Under the pieces are notes generated by a model. It had not been told where the DNA came from. It was given only the letters and a program-made list of their open reading frames with translations, and did not search any database. A stretch of DNA of 64,000 nucleotides from the NCBI RefSeq assembly GCF_015354245.1, contig NZ_JADKYZ010000010.1:1-64000 (forward strand), read 5' to 3'. Source of the DNA: Diaphorobacter caeni. GTDB lineage: Bacteria > Pseudomonadota > Gammaproteobacteria > Burkholderiales > Burkholderiaceae_C. Shown piece by piece: positions 51,242 to 60,165 of the stretch (its first letter is position 1; the number at the start of each line of letters is the position of its first letter). The translations under genes were made by a program, and so were the position numbers.

Positions 51242-52729
51242 TCAGTGCGCATCGGCCTGGGCCGCAGCTCGCACAGCAGCCGAGGTATCGCTGCTGGTGC
51301 CATTGAAAAAGATGTTCAATAGTACAGCAGAGAGCGAGGCCAGCAGAATTCCCGATTCGATGAGCGGGTGGATGGCGTGCGGCATCCACTGGCGGAAGTT
51401 GGGCGCGACCAGCGGGATCATGCCCACGCCGATGGAGACGGCCACGATCATCGCGTTGTTGCGGTTCTTCTGGAAGTCCACGTTGCTCAGAATGCGGATG
51501 CCGGTGGCCGCGACCATGCCGAACATGACAAGGCCCGCACCGCCGAGCACCACGGTCGGCAGCGATTCGATCAGCGCGGCCATTTTGGGCAGGATGCCCA
51601 GGATGATCAGGATGACGCCACCGGCCACGCAGACCCAGCGGCTCTTCACGCCGGTGACGGCGACGAGGCCCACGTTCTGCGAGAAGCTGGTGTAGGGGAA
51701 GGTGTTGAAGATGCCGCCCAGCAGGGTGCCGAGGCCGTCGGTGCGCAGCCCGCGCGTGAGGTCGTCCTGAGAGACCTCCTTGCCCGTCATGTCGGACAGC
51801 GCGAGGAACATGCCCACGGACTCGATCATCACCACCACCATCACCAGCGACATGGTGAGGATCAGGACCGGATCGAACACGGGGGTGGCGATCTCGAACG
51901 GCAGAACGAGGTCGAACCACTCGGCCTTGGCGACCTTGTTGAAGTCCATCAGGCCCATGGCGGCGGTGATGATGCCGCCGACGACGATGCCCGCGAGCAC
52001 CGAGACGTTGGCCAGAAAGCCCTTGCCGAAGCGTGCGATCAGCAGGATGGTGACCAGCACCGCGCCGGAAATGCCGACACCGGCCAGATCCGCGTACTTG
52101 GGGTTGGGAATGGTCGGAACCACCGCAAAGCCCTTGGGGATGGGCGGCAGCGAAGAACCCGGCGCACCCGCGGTGGCCTGCGCGTCGGCCAGCCATTTCA
52201 GGTGCTCCGGGTTGGGGACGGAAGGCGCGGTCGGGCCCACGGGGTTGCCGAAGATCCAGTTGATGCCCACGCGCATGAGGCTGATGCCGATCACCGCGAT
52301 GATGGTGCCGGTGACCACCGGCGGAAAGAAGCGCAGCATGCGGCTGATGAGCGGGGCGATCAGCAGCGAGACGATGCCCGCGCCGATCACCGAGCCGAAG
52401 ATCAGCCCGGCTCCGGCCTGTCCTCCGGTGGCCTGAGCCATCGAAATCATCGGAGCGACGGACGCGAAGGTCACGCCCATCATCACCGGCAGCTTGATGC
52501 CGAACCACTGTGTGGCGCCCATGGCCTGGATCAGCGTGACCAGGCCGCAGACGAACAGATCGGCCGAGATCAGATGAGCGACCTGCTCCGGCGCAAGATT
52601 CAGCGCACGGCCCACGATCAGCGGGACGGCGACCGCGCCCGCGTACATGACCAGCACGTGCTGGAGACCCAGCGTGGTGACCCTGCCAAGCGGGAGTGTT
52701 TCATCAACGGGATGGATGGAAGATGACAT
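51242..52729 (-). CDS. NCS2 family nucleobase (xanthine/uracil) permease
   Basis: This encodes 495 residues with ~12-14 hydrophobic helices. Family motifs are QHVLVMYAGAVAVPLIVG, GIKLPVMMGVTFASVAPM, FSQNVGLVAVTGVKSRWVC and the signature FGMVAATGIRIL. The QNVGLVAVTGVKSR segment and the VESVGMF-like helix (MVVVMIESVGMFLALSD) favour the purine (xanthine/urate) branch over uracil, but the substrate is not certain. ATG 52729 gives the MSSSIHPVDE start. The C-terminus is hydrophilic. Confidence 0.88.
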   Translation of the reverse strand: MSSSIHPVDETLPLGRVTTLGLQHVLVMYAGAVAVPLIVGRALNLAPEQVAHLISADLFVCGLVTLIQAMGATQWFGIKLPVMMGVTFASVAPMISMAQATGGQAGAGLIFGSVIGAGIVSLLIAPLISRMLRFFPPVVTGTIIAVIGISLMRVGINWIFGNPVGPTAPSVPNPEHLKWLADAQATAGAPGSSLPPIPKGFAVVPTIPNPKYADLAGVGISGAVLVTILLIARFGKGFLANVSVLAGIVVGGIITAAMGLMDFNKVAKAEWFDLVLPFEIATPVFDPVLILTMSLVMVVVMIESVGMFLALSDMTGKEVSQDDLTRGLRTDGLGTLLGGIFNTFPYTSFSQNVGLVAVTGVKSRWVCVAGGVILIILGILPKMAALIESLPTVVLGGAGLVMFGMVAATGIRILSNVDFQKNRNNAMIVAVSIGVGMIPLVAPNFRQWMPHAIHPLIESGILLASLSAVLLNIFFNGTSSDTSAAVRAAAQADAH

Positions 52730-53191
52730 GGGGCTTCTACCTCTGTGCTTTACACAATGCTTGTGCGCGCAGACATGCAAGGTTCGAGCCAGCATGTCGG
52801 GATGAATTTTGCGCACAACAATTCATACAAAAAGTGTATACAAAGCACGGGTGGGCGCATCTCCCGGTAAACCCTAGCGCGCCCCGCACCGTCTTCGGGC
52901 ATTGCTATCGGTGGGGATTGCACCGCCGTGGTGCGCGCGAAAGTGCCTGTGCAAGCGGCTGCGGCGCGAGTCCAAGGACAAAATGCCCGAGCGTGGCCGG
53001 GCAGCGGATGGAAGGCGATTGGAGTCCACCGGGCGTGGTGGTGGTGGCCTCGGGCGGGCGTCAGAGTGGCGGGTGAATCCAGATTGTGAAAAACGTTTGC
53101 ATGATCTGGATGGTGGCAACCGCGAATTTCTGGCTTCCGCCGCGCTCTGACGGAGACGCAAGGGCGGTGTGCTGTGCCCTTGCCATCTGCC
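52730..53191. other. intergenic, possible regulatory palindrome
   Basis: This 462-bp gap holds no frame that I support. The part before the permease gene includes TGTATACA (52835-52842), an 8-bp palindrome in an AT-rich stretch that could be an operator of the permease promoter. The rest (52860-53190) is ordinary GC-rich DNA with no visible gene. Confidence 0.35.
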
Positions 53192-54382
53192 TCAGCGTGC
53201 GCCTTGCAGCGCGCAGTGGTCGGGCTTGCCTGCCGATGTCTGGGTCAGCCATTGGCTCGCGCCGGTCAGCGCCAGTCCGACCACGGTCAGCACGCCCGCC
53301 GCCCAGCTCAGCGACAGCAGCCCCAGGCCGCCAGCGATGACCGCGCCGCCGACCCAGGCGCCCAGCGCATTGCCCAGATTGAAGGCCGAGATGTTCAGGC
53401 TGGACGCGAGGTTCGAGCCCGCAGAGCCCGCCGACTGCAGCACCCACATCTGCATTGGCGCCACCGTCATGAACGCGGCGATGCCCAGCAGCAGCACGTA
53501 GCCCATGGCGATCCAGGCGCTTGCGAAGGCCCAGCGGCCCGCGATCAGCGCCAAAAGCAGCGCGGCCAGCGTGATGAACAGCGCACGCATCACGCCGCGG
53601 TCGGCGAGCTTGCCGCCCCAGTAGTTGCCGATGGCCAGGCCCGCGCCGAACACCAGCAGCGTGATGGCGACGAGCTGGTTGCCCATGTGGGTGATCTGGG
53701 TGAGCAGCGGCTCGATGTAGGTGTAGAGCGCGAACACGCCCGCAAAGCCGAACACCGTGATGCCGAGACCGAGCCAGACCTGCGCGCTGCCGAGCACCGC
53801 GAGCTCCTGCTTGAGGGAGGAGGGGGCGGGGGCCGCCACGTCGCGCGGCACGAACAGCGCCAGGATGATGAAGGCGATCACGCCCACGCCCGCCACCGCG
53901 GCAAAGGCCATGCGCCAGCCGAAGTGCTGGCCGATCCACGCACCCGCAGGCACGCCGAGCAGGGTGGCGAGCGTGAGGCCCGAGAACATCAGCGCGATGG
54001 CCGATGCTTTTTTCTCCGGCGCGACGAGGCCGGTCGCCACGACAGCGCCCACGCCGAAGAAGGTTCCGTGGGTGAGCGAGGTGAGGACCCGCGCGGCCAT
54101 CAGCCAGCCGTAGTTGGGTGCGAACACCGCAGCCGCATTGCCCGCGATGAAGATCAGCATCAGCGTGAGCAGGAGGCGCTTGCGAGGCCAGCTGCGCGTG
54201 CCGAGCGTGAGCAGCGGCGCGCCGATGGCCACGCCGATGGCGTAGCCCGAGATCAGCGTGCCCGCCGTGGGGATGGAAATCTGCAGGTCCTGACTCACTT
54301 GCGTGAGCAGACCCATGATGATGAATTCGGTGGTGCCGATGCCAAAGGCGCCGGCGGCCAGAGCCAACAGGGATGCGGGCAT
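53192..54382 (-). CDS. MFS drug/sugar efflux transporter (DHA1, AraJ-like)
   Basis: This encodes 396 residues with 12 hydrophobic helices. The N-terminus MPASLLALAAGAFGIGTTEFIIMGLL carries the GTTEF motif typical of this exporter family. The loop 2-3 region (APLLTLGTRSWPRKRLL) and VLTSLTHGTFFGVG are further hallmarks. The C-terminal ASSLNISAFNLGNALGAWVGG is also family-typical. ATG 54382 is used (a longer frame exists). It is divergent from a LysR gene. Confidence 0.88.
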   Translation of the reverse strand: MPASLLALAAGAFGIGTTEFIIMGLLTQVSQDLQISIPTAGTLISGYAIGVAIGAPLLTLGTRSWPRKRLLLTLMLIFIAGNAAAVFAPNYGWLMAARVLTSLTHGTFFGVGAVVATGLVAPEKKASAIALMFSGLTLATLLGVPAGAWIGQHFGWRMAFAAVAGVGVIAFIILALFVPRDVAAPAPSSLKQELAVLGSAQVWLGLGITVFGFAGVFALYTYIEPLLTQITHMGNQLVAITLLVFGAGLAIGNYWGGKLADRGVMRALFITLAALLLALIAGRWAFASAWIAMGYVLLLGIAAFMTVAPMQMWVLQSAGSAGSNLASSLNISAFNLGNALGAWVGGAVIAGGLGLLSLSWAAGVLTVVGLALTGASQWLTQTSAGKPDHCALQGAR

Positions 54383-54573
54383 GATGAAGAGGTTCCTTGT
54401 GGGAAGGGGTTTGCGTGAAGGGGCGAATCTCGCGTGATGGCGGGCCCCGATGCCTGTACTGTGCGCGTCGCGCGCAGTTTTGTGTAGCGGGAACATGGGA
54501 ACAGGACTTGTGCCATCATGGAACGAATAAGGACCCTTTCCCCTCACTCATCCTTTCTCTTCCCAGAGGCTCC

Positions 54574-55572
54574 ATGGCAACGAGAAACACGACGCCTGCG
54601 CGCAAGTCCAGCCAGCTCGGCACCGAGATCAACCGCTCCGGCGAACTGGAGGTGTTCGTTCGGGTGGCGGAGCTCGGCAGCTTTTCCGAAGCCGCGCGCA
54701 GAAGCGATGTGTCGCCCTCGGCCGTCAGCAAGATCGTCGCGCGGCTGGAGGCGCGGCTCGGCGTGCAGTTGCTGCAGCGTTCCACCCGGCATCTGCAGCT
54801 CACGCCCGAGGGCCGCAAGCTCGCCGACAACGGCAAGCGCGTGCTGGCCGATCTGAGCGAGCTGGAAACCTCGGTCACCGCGCGCAGCGTGCCGTCGGGC
54901 GTGGTGCGCATCAACGCGAGCACCGCAACCGGCCAGCGGCTGCTGATTCCGCTGGTGCCGCTGCTGATGCAGACCTATCCCGAACTGCGCATCGACCTGA
55001 GCCTCACCGACCACGTGGTCGATCTCATCGAGGCCCGCGCCGACATCGCGATCCGCTGGGGCAGCCTGCCCTCATCGGACAACGTGGCGCGGCTGCTCGG
55101 TCACACGCGGCAGCTGATCGTGGGCGCGCCAGACTATCTGAATCGCCTCGGCAGGCCGCGCCATCCGGGCGATCTCGAACGCTTTGTGCGCATTGGATGG
55201 AATTACCCGCGCGCCGTTCCGCACTGGCCGCTGTGCGATCGCAGCCGCAAGGGCCATGAGCGCATCCAGGTCAGCATGGGCGAGGTGCTGCGGGTGAACG
55301 ACGGCGAGGCGATGCGCAATCTCGCGCTGCAGGGCGCGGGGCTGGCGCGGCTGTCGCTCTACCACGCTTGGGACGATCTGCAGGCCGGACGGCTCGAGGC
55401 CGTGCTGGAGGACTGCAACGTGGGCGATCTCGAGCCGATTCACGCCCTCTACGTCGGCAAGCCCGGCCACTTGCCGCAGCGCACGCGCGCGGTGCTGGAT
55501 TTTCTCAAGGAGCATGTGGATCTGCGGCACGCGGAGAAGGTGCCGAAGGCCTTTCTCAAGCGCGGGAGATAG
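54574..55572 (+). CDS. LysR family regulator
   Basis: This encodes 332 residues. The HTH reads LEVFVRVAELGSFSEAARRSDVSPSAVSKIVARLEARLGVQLLQRSTR, followed by an effector domain. It is divergent from the MFS exporter gene with 191 bp between the starts, so it is the likely regulator of that gene. It ends 7 bp from the convergent IclR gene. Confidence 0.9.
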   Translation: MATRNTTPARKSSQLGTEINRSGELEVFVRVAELGSFSEAARRSDVSPSAVSKIVARLEARLGVQLLQRSTRHLQLTPEGRKLADNGKRVLADLSELETSVTARSVPSGVVRINASTATGQRLLIPLVPLLMQTYPELRIDLSLTDHVVDLIEARADIAIRWGSLPSSDNVARLLGHTRQLIVGAPDYLNRLGRPRHPGDLERFVRIGWNYPRAVPHWPLCDRSRKGHERIQVSMGEVLRVNDGEAMRNLALQGAGLARLSLYHAWDDLQAGRLEAVLEDCNVGDLEPIHALYVGKPGHLPQRTRAVLDFLKEHVDLRHAEKVPKAFLKRGR

Positions 55573-55578
55573 ACCTGT

Positions 55579-56346
55579 TCAGGGATGCCAATGGCTGCGC
55601 TGCACGATGGTTTCCTGATCGGCATACCGCGCCGCCGCGAGTGTCTGCGACAGGCGATTCGCCGCTTCGACGATGGCATCGGCATGCCGCAGCAGTTCGG
55701 CATTCGCGTCGTCGCTTGCGGGCACGGCCAGACTCAAAGCACCGATGACCGCGCCGCGCGCTGCGAACACCGGCGCGGCGATGCTGGCGGCCAGCGCGTT
55801 GGCCTCGCCGACGGTGGCGTGAAAGCGGCGCTGGCGAATGGTCTCCATGAGATCGCCGAGGTGTCCGGTGAACGCCAGAATCACCTGACCGGCCGCGCCG
55901 CGATCCAGCGGCAGCGGCTCGCCCACGCGCGTGGGGCTGACGAAGCCGTCGGCGCCGCGCACGCGCAGCAGCCGCACGCGCCTGCCATGCTCAAGCGCGA
56001 AGAACGAGGCGCTGTGCCCTGTGCTCTGCGCGAGTGAATGCAGTGCGGGCTCGATCACGTTGCGCAGATCGAAGGCCCGCTGGTAGCGCGCGCCAAGCAG
56101 CGCCACCGCAGGCCCAAGCCGCCACACGCCGCCGGGCAGCGCCACCAGATAGCCCGCGACCGACAGCGTGCGCGCGAGCCGCAGTGCAGTGGGCTTGGCC
56201 AGCTGCGTGCGCTGCGCGAGCTGGGCGAGCGTGAGCTGCGCGTCGTGCTCGCCGAACGCGTCGAGCAGACTCAGCGCCCGCAGCACGGCCGTGACCGTGG
56301 TGCCGGTGACTGCGGGCGCTGCGGCATCGATGTCGGATTCAGACAT
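55579..56346 (-). CDS. IclR family regulator
   Basis: This encodes 255 residues. The N-terminal winged HTH is VTAVLRALSLLDAFGEHDAQLTLAQLAQRTQLAKPTALRLARTLSVAGYL, and the effector domain contains ARGAVIGALSLAVP. IclR proteins often control aromatic-acid and lower-pathway genes. The nearest catabolic target is the Bug-LigJ-LigK operon at 59132, though a secreted enzyme gene lies between. Start 56346 was chosen over the longer frame. Confidence 0.85.
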   Translation of the reverse strand: MSESDIDAAAPAVTGTTVTAVLRALSLLDAFGEHDAQLTLAQLAQRTQLAKPTALRLARTLSVAGYLVALPGGVWRLGPAVALLGARYQRAFDLRNVIEPALHSLAQSTGHSASFFALEHGRRVRLLRVRGADGFVSPTRVGEPLPLDRGAAGQVILAFTGHLGDLMETIRQRRFHATVGEANALAASIAAPVFAARGAVIGALSLAVPASDDANAELLRHADAIVEAANRLSQTLAAARYADQETIVQRSHWHP

Positions 56347-56486
56347 GCAAGTCCTCGAGGGTCTTCCATTTCCCTCGACGGTGGCCCGCCATCGCTCTTT
56401 CATCGATATGTAACGTTCGTTGACTACTCTGCCGGGTTTGACGTGCGCGGCTTGGCGCGTGAGCGGATTGAACGAGCGATTCCCAC

Positions 56487-58973
56487 ATGATTGATGAAAC
56501 AATGAAAAGTACGAGCCTTCGGGCAGCGGCGGCGAGGGTCTGGATGGTGTGCATCTGCATGGTGCTGGCGTGGATGTTGCCACAACCGGCGAGCGCGGCG
56601 GCCCCCGCGCAATGGCAGTTGGACAAGGCTGTCTATCAGCGCGACGAGACCATCAAGGCGGTCTTCCAGGACATCGCGACGCCCGGCAAAACGCATTGGG
56701 TCGGCATCTGGTCCTATCCCGATTCGGGCACGCGCTACGGCGTATGGGACCGCGCGACCAACGGCGGGCAGGGTTCGCTCCAATGGGCCTATCTCCCTGC
56801 GACCGCCTCGGGCGAGGTCACTCTCAAGGGCGTCGCGCCGGGACGCCATGTGGCGTTTCTGCTGGCCGATGACGGCTATGCGTGGCTGTCCACGCCCATC
56901 GTCTTCTGGGTGACGGAAGATGGCAGCGCACAGCGCGAGGTCGGCAGTCTGACCAGCAATCTGCGCAGCTATGACGTCGGCGCGAGCGTGTCGCTGCAGT
57001 ACGGCGGCATCACGCCTGCCGCCAAGAACTGGATTGGAGTCTGGCGCTATGAGGACGGCCCCGGCGTCAAGAGCGACGGCCCGTGGAGCTTCGCGCAATC
57101 CAACTCGTCGACCCAGTACAAGTACGCGGCCAGTGCGAGCGGACAGTGGGACGTGACGGGCCTCGCGGCAGGCACCTACGCGGCGTTCCTGCTCGCCAAT
57201 GATGGCTACCAGTGGATGGCGCCGCCGGTGTTGTTCGAAGTGAAGGCCAAGCCCATCGATCCCTCCACGCTCATCGGCCCTCCGGCGTTCGATGGCAAAT
57301 CCACCGAGCTCAAGGTGCTGCAGTTCAACGTCTGGCTGCGCGGCACGGGCGTGGGCGCGGGTGGGCCTGACATGATCGCCGACGTGATCCGCGACACTGG
57401 CGCCGACGTGGTCACGCTCAGCGAAACCGGACAGGCCTACGGCGTGCAACTCGTGAACGACCTCGCCAAGCGCGGCTATCTGTTCCACTCCTATGGACCG
57501 GACAAGGACGTGGGCGTGGTCTCGCGCTATCCGATCATCGAGACCTCGGAGTTCAACCGTTTCTCCAAGGCGGTGATCAACGTGAACGGCACGCCGGTCG
57601 CGGTCTATTCGGGACACCTGGCGTATCAGTGGTACGTCTGCTATCTGCCGCGCGCCTATGGCGGCGGCACACCTGCGGGCAACCCGACCAGCGAATATGG
57701 CTGGAACAAGATCCCGACGGGTCCGATCACCGACGTGCCGCTGATTCTGGATCTCAACGAAAAATCGGGCCGCCCCGAATCGATACGCCAGTTCATCGCC
57801 GACGCCAAGCTGGAGCGCGACAAGGGCCGTCTCGTTGTGATGGCGGGCGACTTCAATGAGCCCTCGCATCTCGACTGGAACGAGGCCACCAAGGCGCTTT
57901 ACGACCACAACGGAACCGTCATTCCGTGGCAGAGCACCACGCTTCTGGAGCAGGCGGGCTATCTGGACGCGTATCGCGTGAAGTTCCCGAATCCGGTCAC
58001 CCATCCTGGCTTCACCTGGCCCTCGGACAACCCGCTCAAGCCCACGACCAGCCTCACCTGGGCACCGGACGCCGACGAGCGCGACCGCATCGACTACGTG
58101 TTCTATCAGCCCGACGCACGCCTCGCCCTGCAGGGCGCGACCGTCGTCGGTCCGCGCAAGTCCATCCTGCGCAACCAGCGCGTGGAAGAAACCGGCGAAG
58201 ACCCGATCCTCGAGCCTCTCTCGGACTGGCCCACGGACCACAAGTCGGTGATGGCGACGTTCGTGATCAAGCCTCTCGCGCTCGCGCTGCCGCAACTCGC
58301 GGGCGGCACGCAGAACCAGAACTACGAAGGCAGCCTGCCGGTGCTTGGCGGTACCGCACCCTACACCTACAGCATCGTCGCCGGCAGCCTGCCGCCCGGC
58401 ATGCAACTGGGCAGCGATGGCGCGTTGAGCGGCACGCCCACGGCCAGCGGATCCTTCGCGTTCACCGTGCAGGTCAAGGACGCAGGCGGCAGCGTGGCCG
58501 AGCGCGCCTATACCCTCGAGGTGGCCGCTGCGCCCGAGCCAGAGAAGATCCGCAGCACGGTGACGATCACCTCCACGCCCAACCCCTCGCGGCCCGGCGA
58601 TGCGGTGACGTTCAACGTCGTGGTGAGCACCGAAACGCTCGCCTCCCAGAGTTTGAGCAAGCGCACCAAGGTGGCTCCCGCCGTGCCCACCGGCACCATT
58701 GATTTCACCGACAACGGCGCGCCTATCGGCTCTGTACCGCTTGTCGGCGGCAGCGCAAGTTGGACCTCGCCCGCGCTCGCGGCTGGAAGCCACACCATCG
58801 TCGCGACCTATTCGGGCGACACGCAGACCGCCGCAGCCAGCATGACGATGACGCAGACCGTCATCGCCGCCATCGCCGCCACGCCCCAGCCGGTGCCGAC
58901 GCTTGGTGATGTGGCGCTGTGGCTGATGAGCTTTGCACTTCTGGCCTTCGGCGTGAGGCGCCTCAAGCGCTGA
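56487..58973 (+). CDS. secreted endonuclease/phosphatase-like protein with IPTL-CTERM tail
   Basis: This encodes 828 residues. After a signal peptide ending PQPASAAA come two ~100-residue Ig-like domains with HWVGIWSYPDSG and WIGVWRYEDGPG repeats. An endonuclease/exonuclease/phosphatase domain follows (~270-600: LKVLQFNVWLRGTG, DVVTLSETG, VVMAGDFNEPSH, DRIDYVFYQ, DHKSVMATF). Then comes a putative-Ig domain (APYTYSIVAGSLPPGMQL) and a second Ig-like domain (TGTIDFTDNGAPIGSVPL). The C-terminus VPTLGDVALWLMSFALLAFGVRRLKR is an IPTL-CTERM sorting signal. It is likely surface-anchored; the substrate (DNA or phosphoester) is unknown. Confidence 0.85.
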   Translation: MIDETMKSTSLRAAAARVWMVCICMVLAWMLPQPASAAAPAQWQLDKAVYQRDETIKAVFQDIATPGKTHWVGIWSYPDSGTRYGVWDRATNGGQGSLQWAYLPATASGEVTLKGVAPGRHVAFLLADDGYAWLSTPIVFWVTEDGSAQREVGSLTSNLRSYDVGASVSLQYGGITPAAKNWIGVWRYEDGPGVKSDGPWSFAQSNSSTQYKYAASASGQWDVTGLAAGTYAAFLLANDGYQWMAPPVLFEVKAKPIDPSTLIGPPAFDGKSTELKVLQFNVWLRGTGVGAGGPDMIADVIRDTGADVVTLSETGQAYGVQLVNDLAKRGYLFHSYGPDKDVGVVSRYPIIETSEFNRFSKAVINVNGTPVAVYSGHLAYQWYVCYLPRAYGGGTPAGNPTSEYGWNKIPTGPITDVPLILDLNEKSGRPESIRQFIADAKLERDKGRLVVMAGDFNEPSHLDWNEATKALYDHNGTVIPWQSTTLLEQAGYLDAYRVKFPNPVTHPGFTWPSDNPLKPTTSLTWAPDADERDRIDYVFYQPDARLALQGATVVGPRKSILRNQRVEETGEDPILEPLSDWPTDHKSVMATFVIKPLALALPQLAGGTQNQNYEGSLPVLGGTAPYTYSIVAGSLPPGMQLGSDGALSGTPTASGSFAFTVQVKDAGGSVAERAYTLEVAAAPEPEKIRSTVTITSTPNPSRPGDAVTFNVVVSTETLASQSLSKRTKVAPAVPTGTIDFTDNGAPIGSVPLVGGSASWTSPALAAGSHTIVATYSGDTQTAAASMTMTQTVIAAIAATPQPVPTLGDVALWLMSFALLAFGVRRLKR

Positions 58974-58997
58974 ACCGTTCAAGCCGGTCGGTGAACA

Positions 58998-59037
58998 CGG
59001 CCCCGTCGGATTCGCATCCGGCGGGGCCGTTCTGTTT
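58998..59037 (+). terminator. rho-independent terminator
   Basis: An interrupted stem CGGCCCCG...GGAT/ATCC...CGGGGCCG is followed by TTCTGTTT. It lies 25 bp after the endonuclease gene. Confidence 0.85.
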
Positions 59038-59131
59038 GGGATAATCGTTTCACTGGATGGAATGGTGTTGGCGGGCGAAACTTCCGTGTCTACTCTGCGG
59101 TCCTGTTGCAAAGCCGATTCAGGAGATAGAC

Positions 59132-60118
59132 ATGAAGACCCCCTTCACCCAACAACTGCGCCGCCGTGGCGCGATGGCCCTGGTGCTGCTGTGCGCAAGC
59201 GCCGCAGCGTGGTCGCAGGCCGCCTATCCCAACAAGCCGGTGCGGCTGGTCGTGCCGTTTGCCGCTGGCGGCGCGGTGGACACCGTGGGCCGCAGCGTGG
59301 GCGAGCGCCTGGCCGTGCAGATGGGCCAGCCCGTCATCGTCGACAACAAGCCCGGCGCGAATGCCAACATCGGCACCGAGAACGTCGCCAAGTCGCCAGC
59401 GGATGGCTACTCGCTGCTCGTCGGCGCCAATGGCGTGGTGACCAACAACACGCTGTACCCGAACCTGTCGTTCAACGGCCTGCGCGACTTCACGCCGATC
59501 GCGCGCATCGGCTACGCGCCGCTGGTGCTCGTCACCCCTGCCGACGCGCAGTACAAGAACGTGCAGGAACTCGTCGCCGCCGCACGCGCCAAGCCCGGCG
59601 CGATGAACTATGGCTCGGCCGGCAACGGCAGCTCGGGCCATCTGGCCGGTGCGCTGTTTGAGTCGGTCGGCAAGTTCGACGCGCTGCACGTGGCCTACAA
59701 GGGCGGCTCGCCCGCGCTGATCGATCTGATCGCGGGACGCCTGAACTTCATGCTGCTCAACCCGCTCGAGGTGCTGCCGCACGTGCAATCCGGCAAGCTC
59801 AAGGCACTGGCCGTGACCGGCGAGAAGCGCGCGCCCATGCTGCCCAACGTGCCGACCATGGCGGAGGCGGGCGTCACCGGATTTGACGCGAGCGTCTGGT
59901 GGGTGCTGATGGCACCGGCCAAGACACCGGCCGACATCGTCAGCAAGCTCAATGCCGAAACCCTCAAGGCACTCGCGGATCCGGGCGTGCGCGAGCGGCT
60001 CAACGCTCTGGGTGCGGTGATCACGCCTTCGTCTTCGGCGGACGCGGCGGCTTTCCTCAAGAGCGAATCCGCCAAGTGGGAAAAGGTGATCCACGACGCG
60101 AACATCAAGGCGGACTGA
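59132..60118 (+). CDS. Bug family periplasmic solute receptor
   Basis: This encodes 328 residues from ATG 59132 (ribosome site CAGGAGATAGAC). The signal peptide ends CASAAAWSQ, then YPNKPVRLVVPFAAGGAVDTVGR opens the Bug fold. NGSSGHLAGALFESVG and VPTMAEAGVTGF are conserved segments. It leads an operon with LigJ- and LigK-like genes, so the ligand is probably a di- or tricarboxylate or an aromatic acid feeding that path. Confidence 0.9.
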   Translation: MKTPFTQQLRRRGAMALVLLCASAAAWSQAAYPNKPVRLVVPFAAGGAVDTVGRSVGERLAVQMGQPVIVDNKPGANANIGTENVAKSPADGYSLLVGANGVVTNNTLYPNLSFNGLRDFTPIARIGYAPLVLVTPADAQYKNVQELVAAARAKPGAMNYGSAGNGSSGHLAGALFESVGKFDALHVAYKGGSPALIDLIAGRLNFMLLNPLEVLPHVQSGKLKALAVTGEKRAPMLPNVPTMAEAGVTGFDASVWWVLMAPAKTPADIVSKLNAETLKALADPGVRERLNALGAVITPSSSADAAAFLKSESAKWEKVIHDANIKAD

Positions 60119-60165
60119 GCCAGGTTGAAAGAATAATTTTTCCAACAGAGAAGGGGAGAGTTCAC

